Positions 8,383 to 18,495 of a stretch of DNA of 64,000 bases are shown piece after piece (within the stretch, counting starts at the first letter, position 1; each line of letters begins with the position of its first letter). The translations under genes and the position numbers were made by a program. The notes beneath the pieces are model-generated. The model made no database searches, was not told the origin of the DNA, and saw only the letters and a program-made list of their open reading frames with translations. Source of the DNA: JANMEB01 sp041745295 (GTDB taxonomy: Bacteria; Planctomycetota; Planctomycetia; Pirellulales; Pirellulaceae); the NCBI GenBank assembly GCA_041745295.1, contig JBGTJE010000028.1, positions 1 through 64,000 of the forward strand, given 5' to 3'.

Positions 8383-9942
8383 CTATTTCGTGTCCCAGAC
8401 CACCCGTGTTCCTGCGAAATAATCGTGGAGGCTTTTGCCCCGTCCCAGAATCAGCATCATCGCCAGATCGACGAGCAACCACACCATCGCGGTCACGGCC
8501 AACGTGATGCTTAAAAACGCCGTCAAGACGCCCGCATTTGCGACCGCCGGCAGTAACGCCAACATCCAGAGCGGCAGCATACGCAGATTGGTACGCGTCA
8601 CAATCAACCGAGTCGACGGAGTCAAGCCAAACCGATTCACCACGCGCAACTGCATCAAGCTCCGCCCAATTGATTGCTTCCACCAGCCGACCAAAACCAC
8701 ATAGCTCAGCAGCGGCGCGAACAGCATGAGCATCGCAAGGACGCCCGCCACGAATTCTAGGGCGCCGGGGATGAACCATCGTGCGGGAAGAAATTCTACA
8801 AAGACCATGGCCGGTATCCATAACAGCATGACGATCGAGTAGTCAATTGCGGCTGCCACCAAGCGCGGCAGTCGCCGAGCCGACGGACTTCGCCGCGGTT
8901 GCAGTTTGCTCAGCATTCCTAAGACATCTTCGTACTTCGGAAATCGGTCCGCGGGTGATTTTGCCAACAATCGTATAAGCAGTACTTTCCAGCCCACCGG
9001 GAGGTGTTCCGGCCAAGGGCTGGGAAACACCAGGGCGGAATTATGATGGGAGTCAATCCATTCCTTGAACGTCGATCCCGTCAATTCCACGGGGATCCGA
9101 CCAAAGGTGAGTTCGTAGAGCGTCACGCCCAACGCATACATGTCGGATTGAACCGACGGCTGATCCCCGTGCAGCAATTCAGGAGCCAAATAATTGGGAG
9201 TGCCGCCTAAGTCGGACTCGCCTTCTTCCTTGGTGGCGCTGCGGGCCATCCCAAAATCGGAGAGTTTAATGTCGCCAGATTTCTTAATGAGCAAGTTATT
9301 CGGCTTAATATCGCCGTGAATGATATCGAATTGCAGCGAGACCCGCAGCGCTTCAACGATTTGGCTGGCGATCAAAGCGATTTCGTTAAACGGCAGCGGT
9401 CCGTGCTTGATCCGCGCCGCCAAAGTCCCGCCATCGACAAGTTCCATGGCCAAGAACGGATCACCATCATCGCGACTGACGTGATAGATGGTGGCCACGT
9501 TGGGATGGTTGACGCGGGCTTGTGCGATGGCTTCCTGCAATAGCAGTTCGATTTGTTTGTCGTCCCTTTGCGATTTTCCGCGCCGCAGAACTTTGACCGC
9601 TACGTAACGCTGCAGCGCATGGTCCAAAGCCCGGAAGACTTGGCCCATTCCACCCTGGCCCAGAGGTTCAATGATCTCAAAATGCCCCAATCGCCGACCA
9701 ATCCATTGTGCAACGTTGGCGTTATCCGACTCGATTTTGCTTGCGTTTGTCTGCAGCGAATGGCATTGATTCAGCGTCATCGCCAGGGCTGAATCCAGAC
9801 GGATCTTCTCCGGTGAGATTTGCCGGCCGCATTTGTCGCACGTCCCACCTGTGAGGGGCGTTACCGGAACTTCATTGCCGCAGAGGCAGCGATACCAATG
9901 CAGGGGATCCGACTCCAGCGCGCGTGTGGCATCCAGGGACAT
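8383..9942 (-). CDS. Ser/Thr protein kinase with C-terminal RDD membrane domain
   Basis: A 519-residue protein. A four-Cys mini-ribbon (C19, C21, C35, C38) opens it. The kinase domain spans about 86-345, with a Gly loop LGQGGMGQVF, the invariant Lys in VAVKVL (K117), HGDIKPNN in the catalytic loop and a DFG in LSDFGMARS, then YLAPELL. The catalytic loop has HGD rather than HRD. From about residue 380 the sequence ARRLPRLVAAAIDYSIVMLL begins an RDD-type domain with four hydrophobic segments, and SIGRSLMQLRVV is a typical RDD motif. It is probably a membrane-tethered Hanks-type kinase. It precedes the ABC-2 permease on the same strand. The ATG at 9942 is preferred over the upstream frame because the ribbon starts soon after. 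Confidence 0.9.
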   Translation of the reverse strand: MSLDATRALESDPLHWYRCLCGNEVPVTPLTGGTCDKCGRQISPEKIRLDSALAMTLNQCHSLQTNASKIESDNANVAQWIGRRLGHFEIIEPLGQGGMGQVFRALDHALQRYVAVKVLRRGKSQRDDKQIELLLQEAIAQARVNHPNVATIYHVSRDDGDPFLAMELVDGGTLAARIKHGPLPFNEIALIASQIVEALRVSLQFDIIHGDIKPNNLLIKKSGDIKLSDFGMARSATKEEGESDLGGTPNYLAPELLHGDQPSVQSDMYALGVTLYELTFGRIPVELTGSTFKEWIDSHHNSALVFPSPWPEHLPVGWKVLLIRLLAKSPADRFPKYEDVLGMLSKLQPRRSPSARRLPRLVAAAIDYSIVMLLWIPAMVFVEFLPARWFIPGALEFVAGVLAMLMLFAPLLSYVVLVGWWKQSIGRSLMQLRVVNRFGLTPSTRLIVTRTNLRMLPLWMLALLPAVANAGVLTAFLSITLAVTAMVWLLVDLAMMLILGRGKSLHDYFAGTRVVWDTK

Positions 9943-10073
9943 TCGTTGATCAAATCGCCTCGAGTTGGTCCGAAAACGGCCTCGCTCCATTCTATCACAG
10001 ATTCGGCACACTTTGGCCGAGTGGCGAGCTTTGCATGTGGAGCGGAATTCATTCCGATTCCGGTACCGAAAAT

Positions 10074-10085
10074 GGAATAAATTCC
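10074..10085 (-). terminator. hairpin after the hydrolase gene
   Basis: On the minus strand AACGGAAT-TT-ATTCCATTTT lies about 60 nt past the hydrolase stop, a short stem followed by Ts. It shares TTCCGTTCTACGCG with the hairpin at 251-274, so it may be a repeat reused as a terminator. Another short palindrome (CGGAATTCATTCCG) is at 10042-10055. Confidence 0.4.
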
Positions 10086-10142
10086 GTTCTACGCGACTCG
10101 GCTAAAAGGTTACACAATCTCAATAATAACAGTTCCAACTCG

Positions 10143-11891
10143 TCACTTGAATCGCTTGGAAAGCCAGTCCGAGATCGTGTTTAGTGCGCTCGGCGACATT
10201 GTCTCCTCGATCGCGCGGTACTCGGTCGGCGAGCCCGTCTTTGCGGTTTGGAACAAATGGTTGAGGCCGGGCAATTCGACGACTTGAATATCCTTGTTTC
10301 CGCTGGCCGCCAGCGCCGTCTTGAGTTCGGGCAAATTGAGCTTGGGATCGACCTGCAGATCCAAGCTGCCATTGAGCGCCAGAATTGGACAGCGCACCTT
10401 CGTGAGCGCTGGGCGCGGATCGTATGTCAGAAAGTAGCGAAACCAAGGGGACAGCATCGGGGTGACCGAAGATTCAAACACCGCGCTGGTCATCTCGGCC
10501 TGTTTTTCCTTGGGCAACTTCTGCCGGAGTTCTTCAAAGCGAACTCGCAATAGGGACTTGATCTCATCGTTGGTCTTATCGCTCGCCATGAGTTCAAAGG
10601 TCACGGCCAGGAATTCCCGATTGATTGCGCTGACCTCAGGACTCGCTCCCTCCGCCTGCTCAATCAGCCCCGTTTGATTCAGCACGATTTCTCGACCGGT
10701 CACACCGGGGCCCGCCAGCATCACGATGAATGCGACGTCGTTGCGTGAAGTCGCCACGATGGGCGCGATAAGGCCGCCTTCACTGTGGCCGATCAGGCCA
10801 ATTTTTGTCGGGTCAATTTCAACCTGTTGTTTTAGGAAGTCGATGGCTGCCGCGACGTCGCGGGCAAAATCACGCGTATCCGCCGTGGCATGGTCCCCGG
10901 TCGACTTGCCGATGCCCCGGTCGTCAAAGCGAAGCACGGCGAAACCGGCCCGAGTCAAATGATCGCTTAAGATGAGGAAGGGCTTGTGATCGAGCAGCGA
11001 TTCGTTGCGATCTTGTCCTCCTGAGCCGGAGATCAAAATTGCGGCCGGGTACTTCCCCGGGGGTTTGGGAAGTGTGAGCGTGCCGCTCAGTGTGACTTTG
11101 TCTGCCGCGTTCTCATACTCCACTTCGCGCTCGCGGTAGGGAAGTGGCTTTTCGGGGTTTTGCGGACGTTTCGGCGGAGTCACCGAGCGCGTCGCTGCGA
11201 GGCCGATTTTTTCAAAGTTTAAATCAAACTCGCCGCCCCCTTGTTGCCATTTGCCCTCGATGCGGTTTTTGTCAGCATTGAACTTGCCGACGTACGCTGC
11301 CTTGGTGATCGGCAGCTTGAAGTCAAACGATGTTTCGTCGCTCTTGGTTATCTCAAGGCCCAAGTCGCCGAGGTTTTCGGAAAAGCTGTCGAGCTTGGCG
11401 TGCAGTTTTTTGTTTTCGTCTTGGAACACGCGGATCTGAAAATCAAACTCGCGGGGACCGGCTTTGAGAAATCCCTTCCAGGACTCGATGTGTTTCAGAT
11501 CTTTGGCCACTTCCACCTTGACCAAGTCGAGCGGTAAATCGGCGCCTTGGGTAAACGTCCCGCTTATCGTCTGGTTTGTCTTGTCCAACGTCCCCGTATA
11601 CTTCACGTTCAATTTTTTGCAGGCCAGCGTCAGCGTGCGATCGACAATTTCAACCGAGTCGAGTTCGATCACTGTGTTGCCTTGGTCAAGGCTGACCAGT
11701 TTTCCGGCGTACGTTCCGTCCTCCTGCCGAGTGAACTGGAATTGGATCCGCAGACTGGCGGCCCCCAAGTCCAACGTCCCTTGCCACGTCGATTCTGCCC
11801 CGATGTCGGGCGATTCTTGGGCAGCGGTAAACTGCCACGACGCGGCCAGGATGCCAACAAAGCAAAACGCGGTGGCTAAGCATGAACGCAT
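10143..11891 (-). CDS. secreted alpha/beta hydrolase
   Basis: A 582-residue protein with a signal peptide cleaved near FTAAQ (residue 25). Residues 30-230 hold two similar beta-rich repeats (GTLDLGAASLRIQFQF; GFLKAGPREFDFQIRV). The hydrolase fold begins near 260 with LSGTLTLPKPPGKYPAAILI and the oxyanion GSGGQDR. The nucleophile is Ser370 in GHSEGG. A likely acid is the Asp in NGSLDLQVDP, and a likely His is in GLNHLFQ. This matches secreted esterase or peptidase-like hydrolases of the BAAT/acyl type seen in Bacteroidetes and planctomycetes; the substrate is unknown. The catalytic triad is complete, unlike the protein at 32.7 kb. Confidence 0.85.
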   Translation of the reverse strand: MRSCLATAFCFVGILAASWQFTAAQESPDIGAESTWQGTLDLGAASLRIQFQFTRQEDGTYAGKLVSLDQGNTVIELDSVEIVDRTLTLACKKLNVKYTGTLDKTNQTISGTFTQGADLPLDLVKVEVAKDLKHIESWKGFLKAGPREFDFQIRVFQDENKKLHAKLDSFSENLGDLGLEITKSDETSFDFKLPITKAAYVGKFNADKNRIEGKWQQGGGEFDLNFEKIGLAATRSVTPPKRPQNPEKPLPYREREVEYENAADKVTLSGTLTLPKPPGKYPAAILISGSGGQDRNESLLDHKPFLILSDHLTRAGFAVLRFDDRGIGKSTGDHATADTRDFARDVAAAIDFLKQQVEIDPTKIGLIGHSEGGLIAPIVATSRNDVAFIVMLAGPGVTGREIVLNQTGLIEQAEGASPEVSAINREFLAVTFELMASDKTNDEIKSLLRVRFEELRQKLPKEKQAEMTSAVFESSVTPMLSPWFRYFLTYDPRPALTKVRCPILALNGSLDLQVDPKLNLPELKTALAASGNKDIQVVELPGLNHLFQTAKTGSPTEYRAIEETMSPSALNTISDWLSKRFK

Positions 11892-12076
11892 TGATACTCC
11901 TTGAACACGGTTTGCTGCGGGCGCGAGCCGATGGAACGGCGCTTGCGGCGTCGCGGACGTTTCCTATTGTCCAAAAAATGAAGACTCGCGCACAGGTATT
12001 CGGCGATTGGGCAACGAGATTGGGCCCGGAAGCCATTTTCGCAGTCGCCGCGGCGTGAAATCAAATTCATCGGCGA

Positions 12077-12883
12077 TCAATGCCCTGTTTTCGTGGTCGC
12101 CGCAGCCTTTTTCTTGCGAAACGCGATGTTGAGCATTTCGACCCCAATCGCAAACGCCATGGCAAAGTAGATGTAGCCTTTGTCCAAATGTGCTCCAATC
12201 GCGTCGGCGACGAGAACGACCCCGATGAGGATCAAAAAGCTTAGGGCGAGCATTTTGATCGTCGGGTGCGACGCAACAAACGCGCCGATCTTGCCAGCAA
12301 AAAGCAGCATCACAATTATGGAGATGACGATCGCTGCAACCATGATCCAAATCTGATCGGCCGGCACCATACCGACCGCGGTAATCACGGAATCGAGCGA
12401 GAACACGATATCGAGCAGCCCAATTTGAATGATTACACTAGCGAACTGGGTATGACTGGGAAGCGGTTCTTTTTCTTCCGAAAATTGCTTGTGAATCTCA
12501 AGGACGCTTTTCCAAATCAAGAATGCCCCGCCTACAAAAAGGATCATGTCGCGGAAGGTGACGGCGTTGATGGTGCTCAAATGATGGCCCGCATTCGCCG
12601 ACGTTTCGTCGACCGAACCGAGGCGCTGCAAGAGCGATTCCGGAATCCCCAAATCGGTCAAATGAAACCAAGGCGTCTTGTTCATCTCGTTGACGACGTA
12701 CGAGAGCGTGAACAGCAGCACTAATCGCATGGCCAGGGCCAATATCAGGCCCAAACGACGCGCCAACGGTTGCTGAGCTTTGGGAAGCCGGCTGGCGAGG
12801 ATGGTGATAAAGATGATGTTGTCGATGCCCAGCACGATTTCCATCACGGTCAAGGCAATCAACGCAATAATAATTTCGGTCAT
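12077..12883 (-). CDS. TerC-family integral membrane protein
   Basis: A 268-residue protein with about seven membrane segments. It has the TerC signatures: MEIVLGIDNIIFITILA near the N-terminus and IGLLDIVFSLDSVITAVGMV in the middle, each carrying intramembrane Asp residues. TerC proteins are linked to tellurite resistance and to manganese export or metalation of secreted proteins. No other ter gene is nearby, so the manganese role is the more likely reading. It stands alone, with gaps of about 170-185 nt on both sides. Confidence 0.9.
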   Translation of the reverse strand: MTEIIIALIALTVMEIVLGIDNIIFITILASRLPKAQQPLARRLGLILALAMRLVLLFTLSYVVNEMNKTPWFHLTDLGIPESLLQRLGSVDETSANAGHHLSTINAVTFRDMILFVGGAFLIWKSVLEIHKQFSEEKEPLPSHTQFASVIIQIGLLDIVFSLDSVITAVGMVPADQIWIMVAAIVISIIVMLLFAGKIGAFVASHPTIKMLALSFLILIGVVLVADAIGAHLDKGYIYFAMAFAIGVEMLNIAFRKKKAAATTKTGH

Positions 12884-13054
12884 CAGACGTACCAGGATCG
12901 CAAAAGACGAAGTGTGGCCGCATCGAGGGGGCCGGAAAACCGGATCAGATTAACCGATGAATGCGTTTGGTAAAAGGTCGGGTTCCACGGTCGTAGCGAA
13001 GCGACCCACGACCGCTCGGAGGGGATGCAATGTCGCGCGGGCCGATCGCGTTGT

Positions 13055-16033
13055 TCACGGTTTTTTCACAGGAGTCGCAGGCTGCTTGGGCGCTGCGGTC
13101 GGATCGCTAAGCAAATACTCGGAGAGCGACCCGATTTTTTCAAACCCCTTGAATAAATCAAACGACGGCAACGGCGAAGGGTCCGCGGATTCGTTTCGGT
13201 GGACATCCAGAATCGCGTGCACGACGAATTGGTCGTCGGTTTGAATCACGTCCGCCGACATTCCGCGAAACCATTGGAAGATCGCAGCTTGATAATTCTC
13301 CGGCAATCGCGGGGCGTCGGCATCCGGCCAAGCCGTCGAATGCCAGGCCCACCGCGCCGGAGAGACTTCGCGCAGTTCGTACGATCCTCCCAGCGGGCAC
13401 ATCAATTTCACCTCCAACAGTTGCTCGGCGGCCCGCCAAGCTTGCTGAGGTTCGAGACCGAACTGCTGGGTAAGCTGATTGACGAGCCGCACGTTGGCAA
13501 GCGATGACTCCCAACTTCGCCAAAAGAAATAAGTACTCGCCAAATCGCTCAAGTGCGAATCGGATAGGTTTCCGATCCGCAACCGGGCTTGGGCCAAGCG
13601 TTCGCCAGGCACCGTGTGCCACAACGACTTCATGGCTTCCAACCGTTCGCGATCAAACGCCAGCGCCGCGAAGCCATTAAATTCCAGCCGCCACAAATCC
13701 AACAGTCGTGAGTAGAGATAACCATTTTCATCCGGTTGGCCACGAAATCCCAAGGGCACGCTGTTCAAAATGCCAGGGTTCGGCCAAGCGACCACGTATC
13801 CAGGAATTTGTTTGAGTGAACGGGCCGTCTTCAAAAATCGGCGCGGATCCAAAATGTCGAGCGCGACTGGTTCATTCTGAATCGAGATCAACAGTTGGTA
13901 AAAGTTGTTATTTCGTTCGAGTCCCAGAAAATCCTGTTGAAGACTCAACTGCAAACTGAGCACGTCGTTATTCGAGCCCATCAATTGGTCCGCCGTGGGA
14001 GGACCCAACAGGGTTCCCATCCAATCGTATTTGTGGGGAGCAAAAGGCGCAATCCGGGCATCGATCGCCAGGCGCTCGTGTTGGTCGTCGACCGCGTACC
14101 GCTTGAGAGCGATGACCAGGGGATCGAAGCGGCCGATTTTTTCGCGGAAGAACGCGGCCCGCTCGTTAAACCACTGCGCCTCGGCCCCGCTCACGCGGTC
14201 GATGACAACGTCCGCCACGGGCAAATGCACCTGTGGCAGCGACACGTCGCTGAGTGGATTGACTTCGGGCTGCGAAGCCGAGGCGTTGATTGGGAGCTGA
14301 AAATGAAGGGGCAAAAACCCAACTCGAAACAATAGTTCAGGGTCGGTTGCGTCAAGTCCTTCGCCGGTCGCCGCCAAGACCGCGCATTGCCGGACGTTTT
14401 CCGCGGCGCGCGCGTAGGCTCTGCGGCGCAGTTCAATCTGGTACTTGGGACTCAATAAATTGTGAAAAAACGACTCGGACACAAATAAAAACAACGTGTC
14501 GTCGCGGTCCACTGGATTCGTTCGCCGGGCATTGCGAAAACTCGCCTCATCCGACAATCGCCCGGTGCCAGACGCGGTCTCCAAGAATCGCCTGGCCAGC
14601 GTCTCCGATGTCGTCACCAAATGAAACTCCGCATGGGATACGAAATAGGAGCGGACCGAATGGTCCGGCGATTGAAGCAGCGTCACCGATGCACCGCCCA
14701 AGGAAAGCTCTTGCAAAGCGACGCCCTGTTGTGCCTGGTCCTCTGCGAATTGCGCCCGGCGTTTGTCCAAATTGGATTTGAAAAAATCATTCTTCGATTG
14801 AAACAGAATGCCGATCGACGCGCCATCGGCGACGTACGTGTCGGTGCCGACCACCGCGAGGTCCGCAATGACGTTGCCGCCAAACAAGTCATCCCACTTT
14901 CCCGGTTCGAGCGCAAGCTGGTCGAGCATCCGATCCGCGCCAGGCGATTTATAACCGCGCAACTGGATCAGCCGACTCAAATCGCCTCCATACTCAGCCA
15001 GCAGTCGCTTAAGCCATAACTGGTTTTGCCAACTGCCGAATCGGAGATAAAAGCATTCGCGCGGGACGGCGGTCGCCATGGGCTCGACGGCAACTTCGAT
15101 TCCCGACGCCACTCGCGGTGAAGGTGACCAGGCAATCGGCTCAGGCAGCGGTTGGACTTCGGGAGCTGGAGGAGCATCGCTCGTCATCAGCTCAAACATG
15201 AGATCGGACTTGAGCGACTCGGTATCGAATACCAAGTCCATCGTCTGCCGAAACGGATTGCGTTTCGAGGAACGCAAGCTGATTCGTTCTGTTTCCAAGC
15301 TCAGGCGCCGCGCGAGCATCGCGACCAAATACGTTTCGACGAGCGGCGGCAATTCGCCGTTGGCAGTCTTGGCGCGGGCTTGGTCGGAATATTCCCGCCA
15401 CCATTGTCGGGCCAAGCGGCGAAACGCGTTCGGCCGCAGCTTTTGTAGTTCGGCTGCGAATTCAACCGTTTCCTTGCCCGCCAAGCGCAATTTCAACGGC
15501 TGATCCCCGCGAACCAAGAACCAAACCGTCAAACGGCTCGACTGACGATCGTCACCGGCCTCGGTCGCGTCCAATACGCGATCCAAAAAGCGTTGCGATA
15601 CGACGGGATAAAGAACGCGATGCTCCGAGTCGCTGAGTTGAAAGCCATCCACCAGCTCAAAGAGTGTCTCGCCTATCCCCGGCTCAAACGTCACTTTGCC
15701 AATGCCAAACGGTTCGCCGCTCACAATCTCGACGTTGGTGATCCGGACACGGTCGTCGCGCGGCCGCGTGGAATCGCGATCCAATGGACGGACTCGATTC
15801 AATAAGTTTCGAGCCCCAAACTCAATCAATGAAGACCCATTCGTTCGCGCCCGTCTCGGCTGGGGAAGGAGATTGCTGTACGCCGATCGAGGACCAATCA
15901 CACGACCAAACAGCATCCGCTCGCCCTGCGCTTGTTGTGCATTCGGCAAAATCGGATGAATCCGCTCGCCATCCTGCACCGCGTAAATACCGTTGGTCCA
16001 AGCCAATGCCAACAGCAACCAAAAGCCCGTCAT
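13055..16033 (-). CDS. large secreted protein of unknown function
   Basis: A 992-residue protein whose ATG at 16033 gives MTGFWLLLALAWTNGIYAVQ, a Sec signal peptide. The rest is soluble, mixed alpha/beta, without repeats or catalytic motifs that I recognise. Some stretches (LFLFVSESFFHNLLSPKYQIELRRRAY; FAALAFDRERLEAMKSLWHTV) look like conserved cores. The C-terminus ends in a Pro/Lys-rich tail. Length and style fit periplasmic proteins of unknown function that are common in planctomycetes. No operon partner is close. Confidence 0.75.
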   Translation of the reverse strand: MTGFWLLLALAWTNGIYAVQDGERIHPILPNAQQAQGERMLFGRVIGPRSAYSNLLPQPRRARTNGSSLIEFGARNLLNRVRPLDRDSTRPRDDRVRITNVEIVSGEPFGIGKVTFEPGIGETLFELVDGFQLSDSEHRVLYPVVSQRFLDRVLDATEAGDDRQSSRLTVWFLVRGDQPLKLRLAGKETVEFAAELQKLRPNAFRRLARQWWREYSDQARAKTANGELPPLVETYLVAMLARRLSLETERISLRSSKRNPFRQTMDLVFDTESLKSDLMFELMTSDAPPAPEVQPLPEPIAWSPSPRVASGIEVAVEPMATAVPRECFYLRFGSWQNQLWLKRLLAEYGGDLSRLIQLRGYKSPGADRMLDQLALEPGKWDDLFGGNVIADLAVVGTDTYVADGASIGILFQSKNDFFKSNLDKRRAQFAEDQAQQGVALQELSLGGASVTLLQSPDHSVRSYFVSHAEFHLVTTSETLARRFLETASGTGRLSDEASFRNARRTNPVDRDDTLFLFVSESFFHNLLSPKYQIELRRRAYARAAENVRQCAVLAATGEGLDATDPELLFRVGFLPLHFQLPINASASQPEVNPLSDVSLPQVHLPVADVVIDRVSGAEAQWFNERAAFFREKIGRFDPLVIALKRYAVDDQHERLAIDARIAPFAPHKYDWMGTLLGPPTADQLMGSNNDVLSLQLSLQQDFLGLERNNNFYQLLISIQNEPVALDILDPRRFLKTARSLKQIPGYVVAWPNPGILNSVPLGFRGQPDENGYLYSRLLDLWRLEFNGFAALAFDRERLEAMKSLWHTVPGERLAQARLRIGNLSDSHLSDLASTYFFWRSWESSLANVRLVNQLTQQFGLEPQQAWRAAEQLLEVKLMCPLGGSYELREVSPARWAWHSTAWPDADAPRLPENYQAAIFQWFRGMSADVIQTDDQFVVHAILDVHRNESADPSPLPSFDLFKGFEKIGSLSEYLLSDPTAAPKQPATPVKKP

Positions 16034-16178
16034 CTCGCATCCCCTTCCGCCGATTGCTCGATACGCCGCCACGATTGTCGATATTCTAGACTTCGCAGGG
16101 CGTGAGAATAATCACTCGTAGCAATTTGAACGGGGTAATTCAAGAAAAATTTGTTCATCCAGGGTGCAAGCATCTGCC

Positions 16179-16805
16179 TCAATAGTTGAGACTGACGCCG
16201 CGGTTAGACAACTGGTGGCCTAAATCCTGCGCACTCGTAAAGACGATGGCATCGAGGCCGCAAGACCGCGCGGCTTGAACATGTTCGATTCGATCGTCGA
16301 CGAAAAAGGTCTGAGCAGGCTCGCATCCAGCCGCGTCGATGGCGGCACGAAAGAAACTAGCAGATGGTTTCATTGCTCCGAATTCAAAACTGAGCAGGCG
16401 AATGGGAAAAAAATAGTGCAGTAATGCGAATCTTCGCCAGACGAAATCCCAATGAGCCTGGCACGTGTTCGACAGTAGTCCCAGACTGAATCCTGCCGCC
16501 GCAAGTTGTCCGACGATCGGAACGACCGGGGCATTGAGCCAAAAAATGTCGCTGGCGGCTTTGAGCAAACAAGCGTCGACGATTTGGCTCCCGGTCGCCG
16601 CGCGGAATTCACTGCAAAACGAGCGCGAGTCCAATTGGCCGGTTTCAAGTCGCGTCTGCATCGAGCCCTCGAATACCAGTTGCCAGACGAAATCGGCCGA
16701 CGCGCCACTCGCCGTCGCCATTTGGTCGGCCGCCCGCCGATGCGAAAAATTGATCAGGACGTTGCCGAGGTCGAAGTAAATGAATTTCGGAGGGCTGGGC
16801 TTCAT
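16179..16805 (-). CDS. HAD-superfamily phosphatase (YihX-like)
   Basis: A 208-residue HAD hydrolase. Motif I is YFDLGNVLINF, with Asp nucleophile and the second Asp replaced by Gly, as in the YihX/epoxide-hydrolase N-terminal-like group. Motif II is in LGLLSNT, motif III Lys in FGAMKPS, and motif IV FFVDDRIEHVQAA. It is a cytoplasmic small-molecule phosphatase; YihX acts on alpha-glucose-1-phosphate, but the substrate here is not shown. Upstream frame sequence back to 16955 overlaps no motif, so the ATG at 16805 is preferred. Confidence 0.85.
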   Translation of the reverse strand: MKPSPPKFIYFDLGNVLINFSHRRAADQMATASGASADFVWQLVFEGSMQTRLETGQLDSRSFCSEFRAATGSQIVDACLLKAASDIFWLNAPVVPIVGQLAAAGFSLGLLSNTCQAHWDFVWRRFALLHYFFPIRLLSFEFGAMKPSASFFRAAIDAAGCEPAQTFFVDDRIEHVQAARSCGLDAIVFTSAQDLGHQLSNRGVSLNY

Positions 16806-16911
16806 GCGACGATGGATCGACGAAAAACCTGATGGAAGAATGCCTTCGATGTAAAGTGCACACGTTACAAGATACACACTTTCGCGGGTGCATAGGCAAG
16901 ACATGGCCTGC

Positions 16912-18495
16912 TTATTCCATCGGCCGCGGAGGCGTGCCATTGCGATTGTCAACACTTCGAACCTGGTGCCCGGTCCCCAGGCGTTTTGTTACCAATTCAC
17001 CAAGTTGCCATTGCAGCAGCAAACACCAGACTGCCAAAGCAAGAGTGATCATTGGAAGGATGGACATTCCGATCAAGAACTTCACGCGATTGCGCTCGAT
17101 CCAGCGGCGAGCCTTTGTCAGCGAGGTATCCTCGTAAACGCTGATCGGTTCATCGGCCAGGTACCTTTGTACGTCCGACGCGATGTCGGCTGCGTTTGCG
17201 TATCGGTCCCTTGGGTGGAACGCGGTCGCTTTGGCGCAGATGGCGTCCAACGCCAAAGGAACAAACCGGCTAACGTCGCGCGCGCGGCGTACCGGCAGAG
17301 TCGCGACATGCTCCAAGGTCGCTTTCACCGACTTCCCCTGGTGGGGTGGAACACCGGTCAAGATGACGAACAAGGTCGATCCCAGGCCGTTCACATCGGT
17401 CCGATCGTCGACGGAGCCCAACTCCGGACGAGCTTGCTCGGGAGCCATGTACGCGGGCGTGCCGAGCACGACACCCTCTGCGGTCTGTTCCGACGAATGA
17501 TTATTCGCGAGAATCACGTTTTGCGACGTACTATCGTGTGAATCATCGGCCTCTTCAGCCGGACCAATGGTCTTGGCCAGACCCCAGTCCAAGACGACGA
17601 CTTCGCCGAATTTTCCCAGGACAATGTTCTCTGGTTTGATGTCGCGATGGATTACTCCGCGCGAATTGGCGTACGCGATCGCTTGGCAAACGCTCACGAA
17701 AGCCTGTAATAATCGAACCCTGTCCAGATGTCGATGGATGCCCGCGCTGAGGCTCGCGTGGAATTCGTCGCAGGCTTTACGCAATGTTTTTCCCTTGACC
17801 AATCGCATCGTGTAATAGTGCGCAGATTTTTCGCCGGCTGGACAAAACTCGTAAACGGGGACGATGTTCGGATGTTCCAACTGTCCCGTAATTTGGGCTT
17901 CGTTGCGGAACCTCCGACAGGCTTTCGGATTTTCGGAATGTTCAATGCGAATTTGTTTTAGCGCGACCTTGCGATGCAAGTTGGAATCGTGCGCAATCCA
18001 CACGCGGCTCAATCCCCCTTCAGCGTACAAACGTCCCAGTTGATAGCGCGAATCGGCCGGTATCGCGGGGCGCCAACTGCTCTCGTGTTCGATTTCGCCG
18101 TGATCCTCGCCGTCGCCGTCGAGTCGGGAATCGAAATCAAAGTCAAAATCGGCCGCGCTATCATCGAGATTGCATTCGTCCGTTCCGGTCATCGTGGTCG
18201 TCGTCCGTTCCGTCTTCGAGACGCGGGCCTTGCCTTCAATTTCTATCAACTCCGCATCCCCCGCGGCCCCAGAAGCAACGCGGTCAGAATTTGGATTTTC
18301 CGCGAAATCGCGCACCAGGAGATGGCGAATTCGAGCAACCTGTGGGGCCGAGATCCAGCCCAAGCCTTCGATGATTTCTGCCAACGACTGTTGGCGTTGC
18401 GCCATCCAGGTCGTGCGCGCTTGCTCAAGTTGGACGTCGGAGATCCAACCCAACTTCACCGCGATCAAACCGAATCGCAATTGATGTTCGTGCAT
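16912..18495 (-). CDS. Ser/Thr protein kinase, single C-terminal membrane anchor
   Basis: A 527-residue kinase. Residues 1-60 (FGLIAVKLGWISDVQLEQA.. SLAEIIEGLGWISAPQVARI) form a small helical repeat like that at the N-terminus of many planctomycete kinases. An acidic linker follows. The kinase domain starts near 150 (YQLGRLYAEGGLSRVWIAHD), with ALKQI as the Lys site, HRDIKPENIVLG as the catalytic loop and DWG instead of DFG, then YMAPEQARPE. A single hydrophobic segment (FLIGMSILPMITLALAVWCL) near residue 480 anchors it, with a short C-terminal tail. It is divergent from the ChlI-like ATPase gene. Confidence 0.9.
   Translation of the reverse strand: MHEHQLRFGLIAVKLGWISDVQLEQARTTWMAQRQQSLAEIIEGLGWISAPQVARIRHLLVRDFAENPNSDRVASGAAGDAELIEIEGKARVSKTERTTTTMTGTDECNLDDSAADFDFDFDSRLDGDGEDHGEIEHESSWRPAIPADSRYQLGRLYAEGGLSRVWIAHDSNLHRKVALKQIRIEHSENPKACRRFRNEAQITGQLEHPNIVPVYEFCPAGEKSAHYYTMRLVKGKTLRKACDEFHASLSAGIHRHLDRVRLLQAFVSVCQAIAYANSRGVIHRDIKPENIVLGKFGEVVVLDWGLAKTIGPAEEADDSHDSTSQNVILANNHSSEQTAEGVVLGTPAYMAPEQARPELGSVDDRTDVNGLGSTLFVILTGVPPHQGKSVKATLEHVATLPVRRARDVSRFVPLALDAICAKATAFHPRDRYANAADIASDVQRYLADEPISVYEDTSLTKARRWIERNRVKFLIGMSILPMITLALAVWCLLLQWQLGELVTKRLGTGHQVRSVDNRNGTPPRPME

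Noticed and set aside
13055..16033. Considered as a peptidase or large adhesin
   Set aside because: No catalytic motif, cell-wall signal or repeat supports either; left as unknown secreted protein.
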